A stretch of 64,000 nt of DNA from assembly GCA_022606135.1 (NCBI GenBank), contig JABYQN010000011.1:1426001-1490000 (forward strand), read 5' to 3'. A program made the translations under genes and the position numbers. The notes under the pieces are model-generated. The model searched no databases, was not told the origin of the DNA, and saw only the letters and a program-made list of their open reading frames with translations. Positions 21,802 through 32,960 of this stretch are shown here, piece by piece. The DNA comes from Fomes fomentarius. Lineage: Eukaryota > Basidiomycota > Agaricomycetes > Polyporales > Polyporaceae. Numbering within the stretch: the first letter of the stretch is position 1; each line of letters begins with the position of its first letter.

Positions 21802-22645
21802 CTAGTCGATGAGATATTTGCGCTTGAAGAACGCGCGGAGGTGGAAAATCTGCCAGACGCCCAGGCCAACGAGGGACGCAAGCATGAAGTACGCAAACTT
21901 CTTCACTCGTGACTGTGTTGAGACTTGGGAGTATGGGTGAGACACTGAAAACAAACTCTGCGGGGTGGCGGGACGCACTGTTTGTTTGCTGGAAACGCTC
22001 TTCGCGGACCTTCAGGTAGTCCAACTCGTCCACAATCTCCTTTACGATACCCTCCAGCTTCCGCATCTCCGTCTCCAGACCCGATAGCGATTCTTGGTTC
22101 GCGATGGCACTAATAGAATCAAGGTGTTTAGTACACAACAGCGCGAGAGGAAGTAGCTACGCACTTGTAATCAACTGCGTCCGCTCCGATGTCAACGTCG
22201 AGGTCAATGACTCGTGAGTGCGGCTTCCCATCGTTAGCACCTAGTGCATCGTCCGGTGATCAGTTGGTATGTGCACGGGCCTATGTAAAGTGTGCTCACC
22301 AGCTTCGAGGTAGTTGCGGAAGCATATACCAATGTCCTCCTCTGCATGTGCTGTAATCGCAAACCGCTTCTCCCCGCTGATGCCCTTCTTGCTCAAGTAG
22401 ATGTTCCTGTGCTCGCTCGAGTCGACTACCTCGATGTCAAGGCGCTGGCCCTCACCAGGGCCGACGTTCGCAGTGATGATGACGAGTGCGCCTGGGTGCG
22501 CAGCATTCCACACGCACTTTGACGGTGGGTAGCGTGCGGCAGGCATGTTGAATTTGATGGCGGACGCGGGCTGGGTGAGGCAAACAAGGAGGGCCACGAG
22601 GAGTAATGGCAAGGCTCTGAGGCCCGCGTGAGGAGTCGAGACCAT
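21802..22645 (-). CDS. erv25: p24 family cargo receptor Erv25
   Basis: COPII-vesicle membrane protein that cycles between ER and Golgi and helps load secretory and GPI-anchored cargo. The signal peptide (ALPLLLVALLVCLTQPASA) precedes a GOLD domain starting IKFNMPAARYPPSKCVWNAA and ending DIGICFRNYLEAG, with the two conserved cysteines. A coiled coil follows (SGLETEMRKLEGIVKEIVDE to REERFQQTN), then the membrane segment FAYFMLASLVGLGVWQIFHL and the short cytosolic tail FFKRKYLID with the aromatic and dilysine-like COP-binding signals. The tail and overall design fit the delta-p24/Erv25 branch. At least three short introns interrupt it; the last joins QQTN to ISTQSRVKK. It is divergent from SET gene B. 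Confidence 0.92.
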
Positions 22646-23266
22646 TAGAGCAGATGAAGGGATACTAGAGGGAGGATGAACGCGTAGGCCGTGTCGTATA
22701 TGGTAGTCGTTGCGATGGTCGTCGTCGCCCTCGACGTCGAGCAGAAGGCGAATGGTGGTGAGCGTGAAGGAGGGAACAGCGTTGCACGGGCGCCAAAACC
22801 TGCTGGCAGTCGCGGAGGGCTGTGATTCGATGAGCTCTCAGGAGCCCATCAACCATTGCATCTCCAACTCGTTGACCCTTTTGCAGAAACGTTCTTCATC
22901 CTCCCCGCTGCATTCTCTTCGATGTCACTATGCGAGCGAGCGCGACAGAAGGTCCTTTGTCTAAGACAATGGTCGACATCATGCACTCGAGGAGGCGGCA
23001 TACGGGAATAAGGGAGCTGCGCGCGAAGTCCAAACACAGGGTCCTTGTGCCGCAGGTTTTACGATTATTCGTTTGTGAACTTTGTCTGACTATCTTAGGG
23101 CAAACTGCACGAATGCGCCGCCTTTGTTCATGGCCATTCAATGGGGAATCTGGCTTTGGTTACCCCCAGCGACTGCTCCGAGTGAGCCTGGTCCATGTTG
23201 TGGTTTATAAGGACCTTCCCAGAGACTCTGGATGGTTTCTCTCGCCACGACCAGCCCGGTCAGATC
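22646..23266. other. Divergent promoter of Erv25 and SET-B
   Basis: 621 bp between two divergent starts. An open frame runs through 22930-23266 in the SET-B frame, but the first-exon structure shared with SET-C argues for the start at 23267. No separate gene recognised. Confidence 0.45.
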
Positions 23267-24323
23267 ATGAATGGTACGTGGAAGCAACAAACTACCGAGT
23301 AGATGTATTGAGTCAGGTCGCAGATACTTTCATCATCGCTGATGTGCCCGGTAAGGGGAAAGGTCTTGTAGCAGCGCGACAACTCAGACGGGGCGACTTG
23401 ATACTCGCCGAGTCCCATCTCTTCGCTCAGAAAACTGGGTATACATTAACGACCATTGTCACCGCATTGTCGCAACTGTCGAAGGAGGAACAGCGCGCCT
23501 ACTTCTCGCTCTCGAACGCATACCCAGAGGCATCACCGCCGCTCGGCGTGTGGGTCACCAACTCATTCCCCTGCTGGAGCCCCGAAGATCCGACTGGCGA
23601 AAATGCGGGCACTGCGGGTGTCTTCCTCACCGCGTCTCGGTTCAACGGCTCTTGTCATCCCAATGTCTACCATCACCTGGATCCTGAGTCGCATCAGATG
23701 GTCTTCCGCGCTGTGACCGACATCGCCGCTGGCGAGGAACTGTGCATCACCTATTGTAATATCCTCGCGACTCGTCACGAGAGGCAGGCCGAACTGAAGG
23801 AGTCTTTCCGCTTTGAATGCTGTTGTATCGCTTGCTCGCGTACTGGGCAGGAGGTGCGTCGCAGTGACGACCATCGTACCAGGCTAGCGCGTCTCTTCCA
23901 CGAACTTCCCGACTGCAAGCATGATCCAGTTCTCGGACTGCGCAAGGTGCGTTCGTGATAATGCATGACCTCGGCCTCTGGTGACATACGAATCGGTAGG
24001 TCAACTTCGCTCTTCAACTCCTGAAGAGGGAAGGCCTCTTCGAGTGCGCTGCTGAGGCGTTCTATGCCGATGGTCTCATGTTCTGTGCCAGTACGTATCG
24101 CAATCTGCTCCTCTCGTGACTTCTTGATACTCATGAATTACCAGTGGTTTCCGATGTCAAGAACGCGAAGCTCTGGGCGAAGAAGCTCTTGGAATTCCAT
24201 GTGGCTCTGGCGGGCCCGGACAGTCAAGTCACAAAGCGCACTCAAGCATATCTCGATGACCCGCGAGGAGCACCATTGTTTGGAACTGCGAAGAACGCGA
24301 CACTTGCCCCTCCTGAATTCTGA
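23267..24323 (+). CDS. SET-domain protein B (NHSC changed to NGSC)
   Basis: Four exons. A tiny first exon (ATGAATG, then GTACGT) joins to DTFIIADVPGKGKGLVAARQ, exactly mirroring gene C (MENV|PFALTPIAGKGQG), which decides the start. SET-domain marks: LRRGDLILAE, TASRFNGSCHPNV (Gly at 23647-23649 in place of the conserved His), GEELCITYCNILATRHERQA and post-SET CCCIACSRTG. Later introns fall after GLRK and inside the FCA/MVSD junction, as in A and C. It ends LAPPEF. In SET enzymes the Asn-His pair contacts S-adenosylmethionine, so loss of the His suggests reduced or altered activity. It probably arose by tandem duplication with gene C. Confidence 0.78.
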
Positions 24324-24551
24324 TTCTTGGAATGGCCATGTTTCGCATGTTACCTCCGTTGAATATGGTTTCTATCTCGTACAGAAGTATACAAATTATG
24401 GGATGCTCCATGGGTTCCCGCATTCGTCGATCTCTATATGCGTGAGCAACGTGGTGCTGCTGCGGCAGACTTAAGGTTTCATGGCGCGTCAATACAGTCA
24501 CCGATACTGAACGCAGGTCCTACAGCTCCCTGTACTCCCCACATCGCAGCC

Positions 24552-25648
24552 ATGGAGAACGGTACGTCGCACTGCGATGGTTTTGGGAGATTCCTGTCAC
24601 TGGTTGATGACTACTTACCAGTGCCATTCGCCCTCACACCAATCGCTGGCAAAGGCCAAGGTATTGTTGCGGCCCGTCCAATCACGAAAGGCGAGCTCGT
24701 CCTCTCCGAGGCCCCTCTATTCCAACAAAGCCGGGTCATTTCCAACGAGACGATCCTCACAGCACTCACCAAACTCTCTGACGCTGACCAGCGTCGCTAC
24801 TTCTCCCTCGCGAACATCTGGAAGGGCGTCCACCCTCCTCCCCTCGGCATCTTCAAGACGAATTGCCTCCCTTGCGGCGACCACGAGCAGGACCAGGGTG
24901 TACAGGCAGGCACGGCCGCGATCTTCCTCCTCGGCTCCCGCTTCAACTCGTCGTGTGAGCCCAACGTCAACAACTACTGGAACGAGGAGCAGGGCAAGAT
25001 CACCTTTTGGGCCACGCGCGACGTCGAGGAGGGAGAGGAGCTGTGCATATGCTATGCCAATCCGCTGGCAAACCGTGCGGCGCGGAGGGCGCGGCTGCAG
25101 TCGTCGTTCCACTTCGTGTGCGAATGTGTGGCGTGCGCGCGCGAGGGTGACGAGTTGAGGGCGAGCGACGAGCGAAGGCTCACCATTTCCCGATTGTACG
25201 AGGAGATTGCCGGGTGTGGCGCTAACCCCTCTGTTGGCGTGCGGAAGGCAAGTCGCTGACGGACACACCCTCTTGTACGATGCTGGTGCTCAAAGCGTGT
25301 ACTAGGTGAAACTAGCCCTGAAGTTGCTCGCGGAAGAGGGCCTCTTGGGAAGCCACGCGGCGTCCTTCTACTACGATGCGTTCCAATTCTGCGTCAGTGA
25401 GTCCCGATACGCATATCCTTCCTTGCCCTCAATGCCGCTGTTCTCATCTTAGCCCGTTCTCAACTCTCGTAGGTGTGTCGGATGTGCGCAACGCAAAGGC
25501 TTGGGTCACCAAGGCGTGGGAGGGTTACTGTGCGGAACGCGGCCCCGAGAGCTCAGATGCAAGAAAGATGTTGGAATATAAGGCGAACCCCCGCGCGCAT
25601 CTGGCGTTGGCCCTGCTGCCGAAGAAGACTTTAGTGGGTCCTGATTGA
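24552..25648 (+). CDS. SET-domain protein C (NHSC changed to NSSC; GC-AG intron)
   Basis: Four exons, starting MENV with intron 1 just after the fourth codon's first base. SET marks: PIAGKGQGIVAARPITKGEL, LGSRFNSSCEPNV (Ser at 24948-24950 in place of His), GEELCICYANPLANRAARRA and post-SET CECVACAREG. The intron after GVRK begins GCAAGT, not GT (25248-25305); without removing it the frame stops at once, and its position matches GT introns in A and B. C-terminal VSDVRNAKAWVTKAWEGYCA parallels both paralogs; it ends KTLVGPD. Function as for the SMYD-like group, with doubtful catalysis because of the missing His. Confidence 0.8.
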
Positions 25649-26380
25649 GGTGGTTGTGTTCAGCATTGTGAGTCTATCGTTACCCAAGTCGACGAGAGAG
25701 CGATCGCGCAAGTTGTACGATTGGAGTTTTGTCTTTTGCAGCTATCACATATGGCAGAGGATTACTGGACGATTTCAGAGTGGCACCGTTTCTATGGAGC
25801 GGCACAAGTAAAGATAGGCTATGCTCGAATTGGCCCTGCAAGTCGTGTACGGCTCAAACAATCTGGAGACACTACGAGTCTCTCGGCAACCCTCGACATC
25901 GATAAGCGGAAGCTCTTGAAGCTAGCAGTTTAACGCGAGTCTTTCATGTGACATACACTCGCAACCAACTCCGAGGTCCTCAGTCGGTGGCGACACCTCT
26001 CAGAGGGTCACTTTTGCAACAAAAACCTCTGGTCGCTACGAGGCTCAGTGTGCGTCCCATGATGTACTCGATCATCTCCCGAAACCTGCTGCACTGCGAC
26101 CGCCGACAGTAGAAATTCTACAGGGAGATAGATGACCGCTGGGACATTTCTGTCCGAACATGATGACTTTCGCATCTCCGGAACAGTTTCCCATACTCTG
26201 AAAGGGGTTGGTCATTGTGCAGATCAAATACGCCATCGTTGAAGGAGGACATGGTAACCTTCGAGAGTCATAGAAGTAGTCACGTATCCGGCATCTCTGT
26301 TGACACATGCAGGCGCTCATCACAACACGTAGTCACCGAAGGAAAAGAACAAGAACAAGCCGGACGCATCGGCCCGGCAT
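25649..26380. other. No gene seen between SET-C and F-box gene
   Basis: A short plus-strand frame (25721-25933) has no recognisable features. The rest is the presumed F-box promoter. Confidence 0.35.
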
Positions 26381-27917
26381 ATGGAAAGGTCCAGCAAGTC
26401 TCCGGATCCGATACATCTATCTCTCAACGAGCCACCTCGAGTAGGTGCCCATCCTTACCTACCTGCCGCCTGCGACAGGATGGCACTGGCAGATGCCACC
26501 ATGCCGAACTCCTCCCCTCCAGAGATCCCCACCGACGTATTCCGCCTAATATTCACTCACCTTGAAGCTGATGAGGACGGGACCACGCTCTCTACATGTG
26601 CTCTGGTCTCCCGTCTGTGGCGAGACACCGCTCAACCAAATCTCTTCTCTACCATCGTAATCAGGAGGGGTCATTCGTTGGATTCGTTTCATCTCTTCCT
26701 CCAAAAAAAAACCGAACTCTACCGATGGACGCGAAAGCTGCTCGTCCTAAATGGAGGCAACACCCCATCTCCCGTCGGGGATGATCGTGATGGTCCTGCA
26801 GCTGAGCCGTTGATGCTAGACCTCTCCATCATCTCCCGGTTCACATGTCTGCGCCACCTGCAACTGCAAAACGTCGAAGTAGTCGACACAGCTATCTCCA
26901 GTTCTACCAGCGAAGACATCTCGTATGACAATTGTGAGCGCCACACCATCACTGGCAGCAGCAGCACTCCGGCGGTAGGCCTCCACCTGGATGTGCTTGA
27001 ACTCGAAGATATCACAACACGGAACGCGGGTGGCCTATCCCCTTTGCAGCTCATCATTCGCATGCTTTCCCTATCCTCTATAGGCGTCTTGACAATCGAT
27101 CAAACGCCAGGGATAGTATACGCTCCCGATAGCCTCGAACTTGAAGACCATATGTCAAGTGGAGGAGAAGGGGCATACTCGACTGAGGGCCATGCCCTAG
27201 CCGTCAGCGAGCTGATGGTCATTGGGCCCGAGGTACTGGCAGAGTGGAAACCTTTGAGTTCTCTCCGTCCCTGCACATTCACGGTCGCTGGCCAACACAT
27301 CTGCCAACTTAAACCCATAAATAACTTCCTACGTCACTCAGGGGAGAGAATCACGGCCCTTGACCTGGGGATAGACGTCAGGAGCCTTCGGAATCGAGAG
27401 GTGAATGTAGAAGGTATGGTGCTCACTGGTATTGGATTGCCGCACAATCTCCCTGACGCACTATTGCCATGAATTAGAGGAAGCGGCGTTGCATGGAACA
27501 TGGCTAGAACTGGCGGCATCGATATGGGCGCTGCCCCAGCTCTCGGAGCTCACCATAGCCATGGTGCTATTCTACTCGGAAGTGAGCCGCAGGTGGTGCA
27601 ACAGTTTCCCATTGCGTGCGTTCATCAGTGGGTTGGAGAAACAAGAAGCACCACCTCCCCTCACGGAGGTTTGCTTCGCGATAGAGATAGAAGGAAAGCA
27701 ACTCGATAACATCCACCTTGCAATTTTGTCGATGAAGCTGGACCAAATCATGTCTACATCTAGGTTATTCCCGCACCTCAGGGTACTCGTGATCTGCCAC
27801 ACGGGGGAAGGGGAATGGCAGGTGGAAGAGCAGCTCAGACTAATACAAAACCTGCAAGACGCGTTCCCAAGTCTTCACCGAGCCGAAAAGCTCTGCGTGG
27901 ATGTCGGTCCCGGTTGA
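26381..27917 (+). CDS. F-box protein
   Basis: Two exons joined by a GTATGG...ATTAG intron near 27415-27478 that restores the frame (VNVE|EEAALHGTWLEL). An F-box of basidiomycete type, SPPEIPTDVFRLIFTHLEAD then STCALVSRLWRDTAQPNLFS, lies near residues 45-95. Loosely repeated Leu-rich segments follow (FTCLRHLQLQNVEVV, LHLDVLELEDI). F-box proteins recruit substrates to Skp1-Cullin ubiquitin ligases; this family is greatly expanded in mushrooms. Three ATGs are possible starts (26381, 26479 and just downstream); I give the longest. The last clear residues are KLCVDVGPG; whether an additional exon follows is unclear. Confidence 0.75.
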
Positions 27918-28666
27918 ACTTCCCTTTCCAGATGCCGTTCCACTTGAAACGCAATCACCGTTGTGTACTGTAGACCGGTTTGTGTATAGGTCCAATGGAC
28001 AGTCACTGGAGACAATGATAAGGAGAGCGGTCCTGAAAGGTGTTGTGTTGCTCCACATCCATTGGATGTCGAACACGTCTCCACTCTCGTGTCGTCTCGA
28101 CATTCGCTGCTCTACGACACTGTTGTGTGCGCGACGTACCGGACACTGTCGCATGAACCGCATTTCTGCCTCAGGTACCCGCGGAAAGGTGGTGATCCCA
28201 CGGAGACTGAGATGAGCAAGTGGCCACTATCGGACTTCGACATTGTACCCCTTCAGCACGAGAAATTGTCGGAGCTGAAGCGAGTCGTGGTCGGACATGC
28301 GTCCAGAGGACTTGTTGGATAGAGGAACTTGTCACCACCGAGAGTGCAGGGTTGCTGGAAGTCAAGTTCTGTGACTTTGGGGATGAAGATTGAAATGAGG
28401 TTGGGCCGATGTATGTTGGATGTCTAGACTCTGTGTCCAACATGCATCCGCCTGCGATCTAGGCTCACGATGTATGACTTTCTTTCCTCCAGACCTTGCG
28501 CCCGTGTATACACAATGACAGATGCTAGTACACGTGGACTCACCGGATATTATTGCAATTGAGCATGTCCGCAGACAGGTGGTCCCAGATCCACCGGTTT
28601 GCACCGAGGAATCCAGAGGAACACGAAAGTAAATGCGAGATGAATTGCACGAACAGCAAATCGCGT
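27918..28666. other. Possible 3' remnant of F-box gene; otherwise empty
   Basis: An open frame (28062-28322) ending PLQHEKLSELKRVVVGHASR has some coding look and might be a further exon of the F-box gene or a relic. From 28323 to 28666 I see nothing definite. Confidence 0.3.
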
Positions 28667-29255
28667 CTATTTCGAATGCGCCGCCTCGCCGCGCTGGATG
28701 AGCCCAACGCCGACGATAACACCATCAGCCAGGATGTCGGCCGCCTTCCGACCCTCGTGGGCCTGGTGCTCTGCCTTGCGGATGAACTCGGCCTTGACCT
28801 GCTTCGCGCGCTTGATCTGGATTGGCGAGACATGGACGGGGTAGGGGTGCAGACAAGAGAGCACACGTTGCAAGGTAGGTGCGATTGAATGAACATCAAG
28901 AGACTGGGGTGATGATATTCAGAGAATACGCACCTCTTTGGTATGGTGGAGACATTCCAGATAGTCGTCTGCGTGAGGCGCACATTGGCTAGGCACGTCC
29001 GTCTGTGCGTAGCACTAAACGATTCGTGCTTGTATTAACCTCAAATCAAACAGAATTTAATGGCCACGCACCTTTGAGAACTCCTGCCAGTACGCAAAGC
29101 ATCGAGGGACACCTGCAAGGAGACATCACATTCATCCCATGCATTCTGGTCAACTTCCACAAGCATTCATACCTCCGTGGTAGCCGAACCCTGACTACAG
29201 CGGGCAAACAATCAACAGCCGATTCAGTTACATTGACATGTAGACTTACGGCCAT
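28667..29255 (-). CDS. NDUFS5-like subunit of mitochondrial complex I
   Basis: Five exons (29250-29255, 29173-29194, 29072-29112, 28934-29014, 28667-28816), 300 nt in all, give 99 residues. The protein reads MASGFGYHGGVPRCFAYWQE, FSKCYAQTDVPSQCAPHADD, YLECLHHTKE and then a basic helix ending GEAAHSK. The two Cx9C pairs (C-FAYWQEFSK-C and C-APHADDYLE-C) form the twin-Cx9C (CHCH) fold imported by Mia40 into the intermembrane space. The ECLHH(T)KE motif and length match fungal NDUFS5 (15-kDa, Fe-S-protein fraction) of NADH:ubiquinone oxidoreductase. The first two exons have only 6 and 22 coding nt. It shares a 230-bp divergent promoter with the Get5-like gene. Confidence 0.85.
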
Positions 29256-29485
29256 TATTCAGAGCGAGAATGAGGAAAGCGAAACAGTCGTCGAGGTTGC
29301 TGTCGTCGGACGCACACGGGCGTCTGCGGGATGTGACAGTGCACGTGCTGGCAGAGCGCGTCGTGGGCGCCTAGTGCATGGCCACTGCCTCAGTGGCTGA
29401 AATGGGAAATCCAGATTGCGCTGCAGACACGTCTTTTCTTCCTTCCACCTCTCATCCTTTTCATACAACCTGGACCGTCGCGAAC

Positions 29486-30692
29486 ATGTCTGAACAGGCA
29501 GAGCTTGCGTTTGTCAAGTCTTTTGCTAATGCGCTTTCGTCGCAGCCTGTCGTCTACGGCAATGACTACCAGCAAGCCCCGGAGAACGAGTTGAAGAAGG
29601 TTCCTGTGCTTGCGGTATGTTGACCTTGCTGTGCGGACTCTATGAAGTTTTCTAGTCCTCTTATATGTGCATCGTGCTCTTTATCTGCATAGATTGACGT
29701 TCCGCCTCCTCCCGAGCGACACGCCCCGGCCTCGGTGCCTGCAGGTACGTGATTCCGTATGCCTTCCATGCTGTGCTTGACGCATACACCTATCCGAACT
29801 GTCTGGCATACAATGTGGCTCATGCAATTGCTCTCATGACACACCAGACTCGATTAGTATTACGTTCAAGTCGACGAAACCTGTTCAAGCATACACCCTC
29901 AACGTCCAACCTACGGACACCATCGCACAGATCAAGGCACAGCTTGCCGCAGTTCCTAGTGCACCTCCCGTGGACGCACAGCGTCTGCTTCTCAAGGGAA
30001 AGGCTCTTGCAGACGCGAAGCTCCTGCGCGAGTACGCCGTCAAGGATGGCGACACGGTTAACCTGATGGTCAAGCCCGGATTCGAGTGGGACCCCTCCAA
30101 GCTTCCTCAGCCTTCTTCTTCTGCCCCTGCTACCGTATCTGCCTCACCATCGGCACAATTGAAGGCCTTGCCGGAAAGCGAGAGTGTCACGCTACTTCCG
30201 TCTCCAGAGCCCAGGACAAGACAAGGCCACGGACGTATACCGTCAGTTGTACTCTCTCCTTCGCCTTCCCTCACGCCGAGTCCTGGAGAGAAGCTGGTGG
30301 ATATCCCGCTCGTCCTCGACACGTCCTCAATTCCCGCAAGCCCAAGCACCACTGTGTCTGACACCCCGTACCACGCGACTTTATCAAAGCCGGAGTTTTG
30401 GGAGAAGATGCATACGTTCCTCGCGTGAGTGTCATATCCTCGTTGTCCTATTATACTGCACTGCTGCAGCCGGCGGTTCCCACTTCATGATGTCGGGTGC
30501 TCTATGTGCAATGCGAGTATACACATTGGACCGATGCTGACGAAATATTGGCACAGGACGCAATTCTCAAATCCGAGCGACGTCGCGACCGCATGGGAAG
30601 ACTTCTTCTGCGTAAGCAAGGGCAACCTCTCAGTGAATGAGATCGCGAAGATCCGCGACGCGGTCGGCGTCATCGGTATGGCCGGCACCTAA
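29486..30692 (+). CDS. Get5/Mdy2-like ubiquitin-like protein
   Basis: Four exons from MSEQAELAFVKSFANALSSQ. The N-terminal helix pair (AFVKSFANALSSQPVVY) resembles the Get4-binding part of Get5. A ubiquitin-like domain follows: SISITFKSTKPVQAYTLNVQ, DTIAQIKAQLAAVP, RLLLKGKALADAKLLREYAV and KDGDTVNLMVKPGFEW. After a Pro/Ser-rich linker, a C-terminal helical part (PEFWEKMHTFLATQFSNPSD, then VATAWEDFF) fits the family's dimerisation region. In yeast, Get5 with Get4 and Sgt2 hands tail-anchored membrane proteins to Get3 for insertion into the ER. The Ubl is certain; the Get5 assignment rests on domain order. Confidence 0.72.
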
Positions 30693-31517
30693 AAGGTTAA
30701 CCATGTTCTCCGCGCGGTTTCTCGGAATGGCTGTAAGTGTGTGTGATCGTCGTTGTACATCCTTGTACCGCAGAAGCACCGAGGCTGACACGAAGAATTC
30801 TCTCATCAGCGCGCTGTTTGCGTCACATTGTTCGTACCTCAATATATCAACCAAGAGATGACGCGGGTTGGGTGGCCAATGGCGGGCGAGTGGTTCAGCA
30901 AGCGGTTCGTGTTTGTTTTCTTCCTTCACTTGTTACGGGGATATGCAGAGTACCGGCCGGTTCGCTTTTCGTTCTCGTTCCACATACGGATATACCACAA
31001 CAGGCTACAGCAGTAATCGCACTACGCACTTGTACAATCAATCGCACTGTGTTCCCAGCCCTTCTGTCATCTCTCCTATATGTTAATTTCCTGTCCTCTA
31101 GCACTCCCAGCTCGAGTGCTGGATCCCACGGTACCTCAGTAAGGCGGTGCTCACTGCCCTGACAAGTAAGCGCAAGATAACAGCAGCTACAGACAAGTGC
31201 TCCGGATCCAAGAGTGTCTGGGGCGTCCAAGACTCCAAGGGCCTCTAACGATAAGGTGAGTAGCGAGTACTGTAGCCGTCATCGAGCCCCTCCTCGGTCA
31301 CTCCAGTCACTCCACAGCCCCCACTCACCTCATACACTGGTCCTGACTTGAGTTAAGGCAATTTGCTTCGCGTTATCGGTTCCTCACGCTCGGCCGGCTC
31401 TTCATGACGATATCACCCAATCGGAGGAACATCTGGCGTTAGCTAGGTAGCGCTTGGCCTGGTGTCCCAGGCCCGCGATCTGTCTCAAGCGTCATGCACC
31501 TGGGGCATCGCATCTAC
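30693..31517. other. No gene seen
   Basis: 3' flank of the Get5-like gene. Open frames are short and lie on both strands with no protein-like composition. Confidence 0.35.
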
Positions 31518-32226
31518 TCACCAGGCGGGGCCGAGCATTCCGGGCGCGGAAACGGCGGAGAGCTTGACTCTTGTCATTGAGTCTTGAGAACGCTGGGTGG
31601 GATTTGGCAAGTACTTAGGCTCGTCCTTTTGACACTCGTGGCCCGTCGCGCGCGGTGCTGGCTCAGCTCGCGACAGGCTAGCCTTTATTGGGTGTATGTG
31701 AGTACTTGCTGCATATGTACCATGCTCCGTCCGTCTGGGAGGTGAGGCCTGAGGATCCCCAGGAAGGATCCGTTCTGGGTTTTCGGTGTGTACATACTTC
31801 CGGACGCGGTAGGTATGTAACCGCGGGGAACTTGCATAGCACTCAGCTGCGTTCCTGACCTGGGAACGTGTATTTATGTACTTACTCACAAAGAACACCC
31901 AAGTCGGAATTCTGATAGGTACCAAGTACTTGAGTGACTCTTCAGATACGAGATTGAGCTCCTGCGCTTCGGACAGGAGAGTCATTTTGGCACACGCTAG
32001 CTGCTGAAAGAACAGGCTATACTCAATAGACGTGTGGTTTCCCCATATACATACTTACTCCCGCCACAGCGTGTGGTCCCGCCGCCACCGCATTCTGGGC
32101 GCCCATAACTCTATCCGCTTCGGCACTCACTGTCACTGGCCTCAGGGGCCATTCGTATACGTATAGGCCCGGCACGCCGGCGTACCGTCCGTCATTTAGG
32201 TTCAGTCTCGCGATGGATGTGCTCAT
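31518..32226 (-). CDS. Doubtful spliced gene of unknown function
   Basis: From ATG at 32226, MSTSIARLNLNDGRYAGVPG reads on to AAGPHAVAG, where a consensus donor GTAAGTATG begins. An acceptor (TTTCAG) lets it continue as QLACAKMTLLSEAQELNLVS to EESLKYL. Beyond that, the exon path is unclear; another strong donor (GTGAGTAAGTAC) lies near 31880, and a third near 32268 suggests an upstream exon without a visible start. No family recognised. Splice motifs rather than protein similarity are the only support. Confidence 0.25.
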
Positions 32227-32807
32227 CGCCCCGCCTGTTTTCTAAGTATACTTAAGTACTTACTCACGAGCAGCACTGTATCTCAAACCGGTGTTGGTTG
32301 CTTCTGACGTTGCATAGAGATCGCACACGGCTAACGGGTGGTAGATGATGTGAGCTGTCGACGATTTTTTTCCAACGGCTCGATCAAGCAGTCGCGGTGC
32401 GTGGGGTGATACATCCGCTTCACCACATGCTTTTCGGGCTTTCGTCTAGTCTACTTCCTGTGTGAGCAGAACAAAGTTTGCCCGACACGTTGGACGGTTT
32501 GTACGGGTGCTGCAGACGAAAACTCAAGAAAACGAAGTGGATGATAAGATGCGGTATACTGTTGTTCGACAGTCGCCAAGCCCTGCCAAGCTTCTCGAGT
32601 TGAAAATCAGGCTGGACATCAGCGCTGCACCGATACAATCGGGCGACAACACTGATCGCGCGGCGTTCCTGTTCACATGGCAAGTTCCCTAGTTGGCAGC
32701 GTGGTTCTCCTCCACAGTGCTCACGCCACCGTTCGCCCATCACCAGCAGCATCGGTGCTCGCTGATGACAGTTGCCCGGGCCCTCATGCGCGACTGTTTG
32801 AATTGGA

Positions 32808-32814
32808 TATATAA
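32808..32814 (+). promoter_or_regulatory. TATA box of the OPT gene
   Basis: TATATAA about 150 nt upstream of the start at 32961, followed by a pyrimidine-rich tract. Confidence 0.55.
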
Positions 32815-32960
32815 CCGCTCGATGCACCCAGCCCCGCTTTCTTCTGTCCCTCGTCCCGCGACTGACGACTACCCGACCTTTACGGTCCCCCCTCGCCCCC
32901 CGTGCCAGCCCCACGCTCACTGCTGCCTGCTCCGCCAGTGTTTGTGCACGCGCTGCTGCC

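Noticed and set aside
22930..23266. N-terminal extension of SET gene B by over 110 residues
   Set aside because: The short first exon plus GTACGT intron matches gene C exactly; the extension has no protein similarity to its paralogs.
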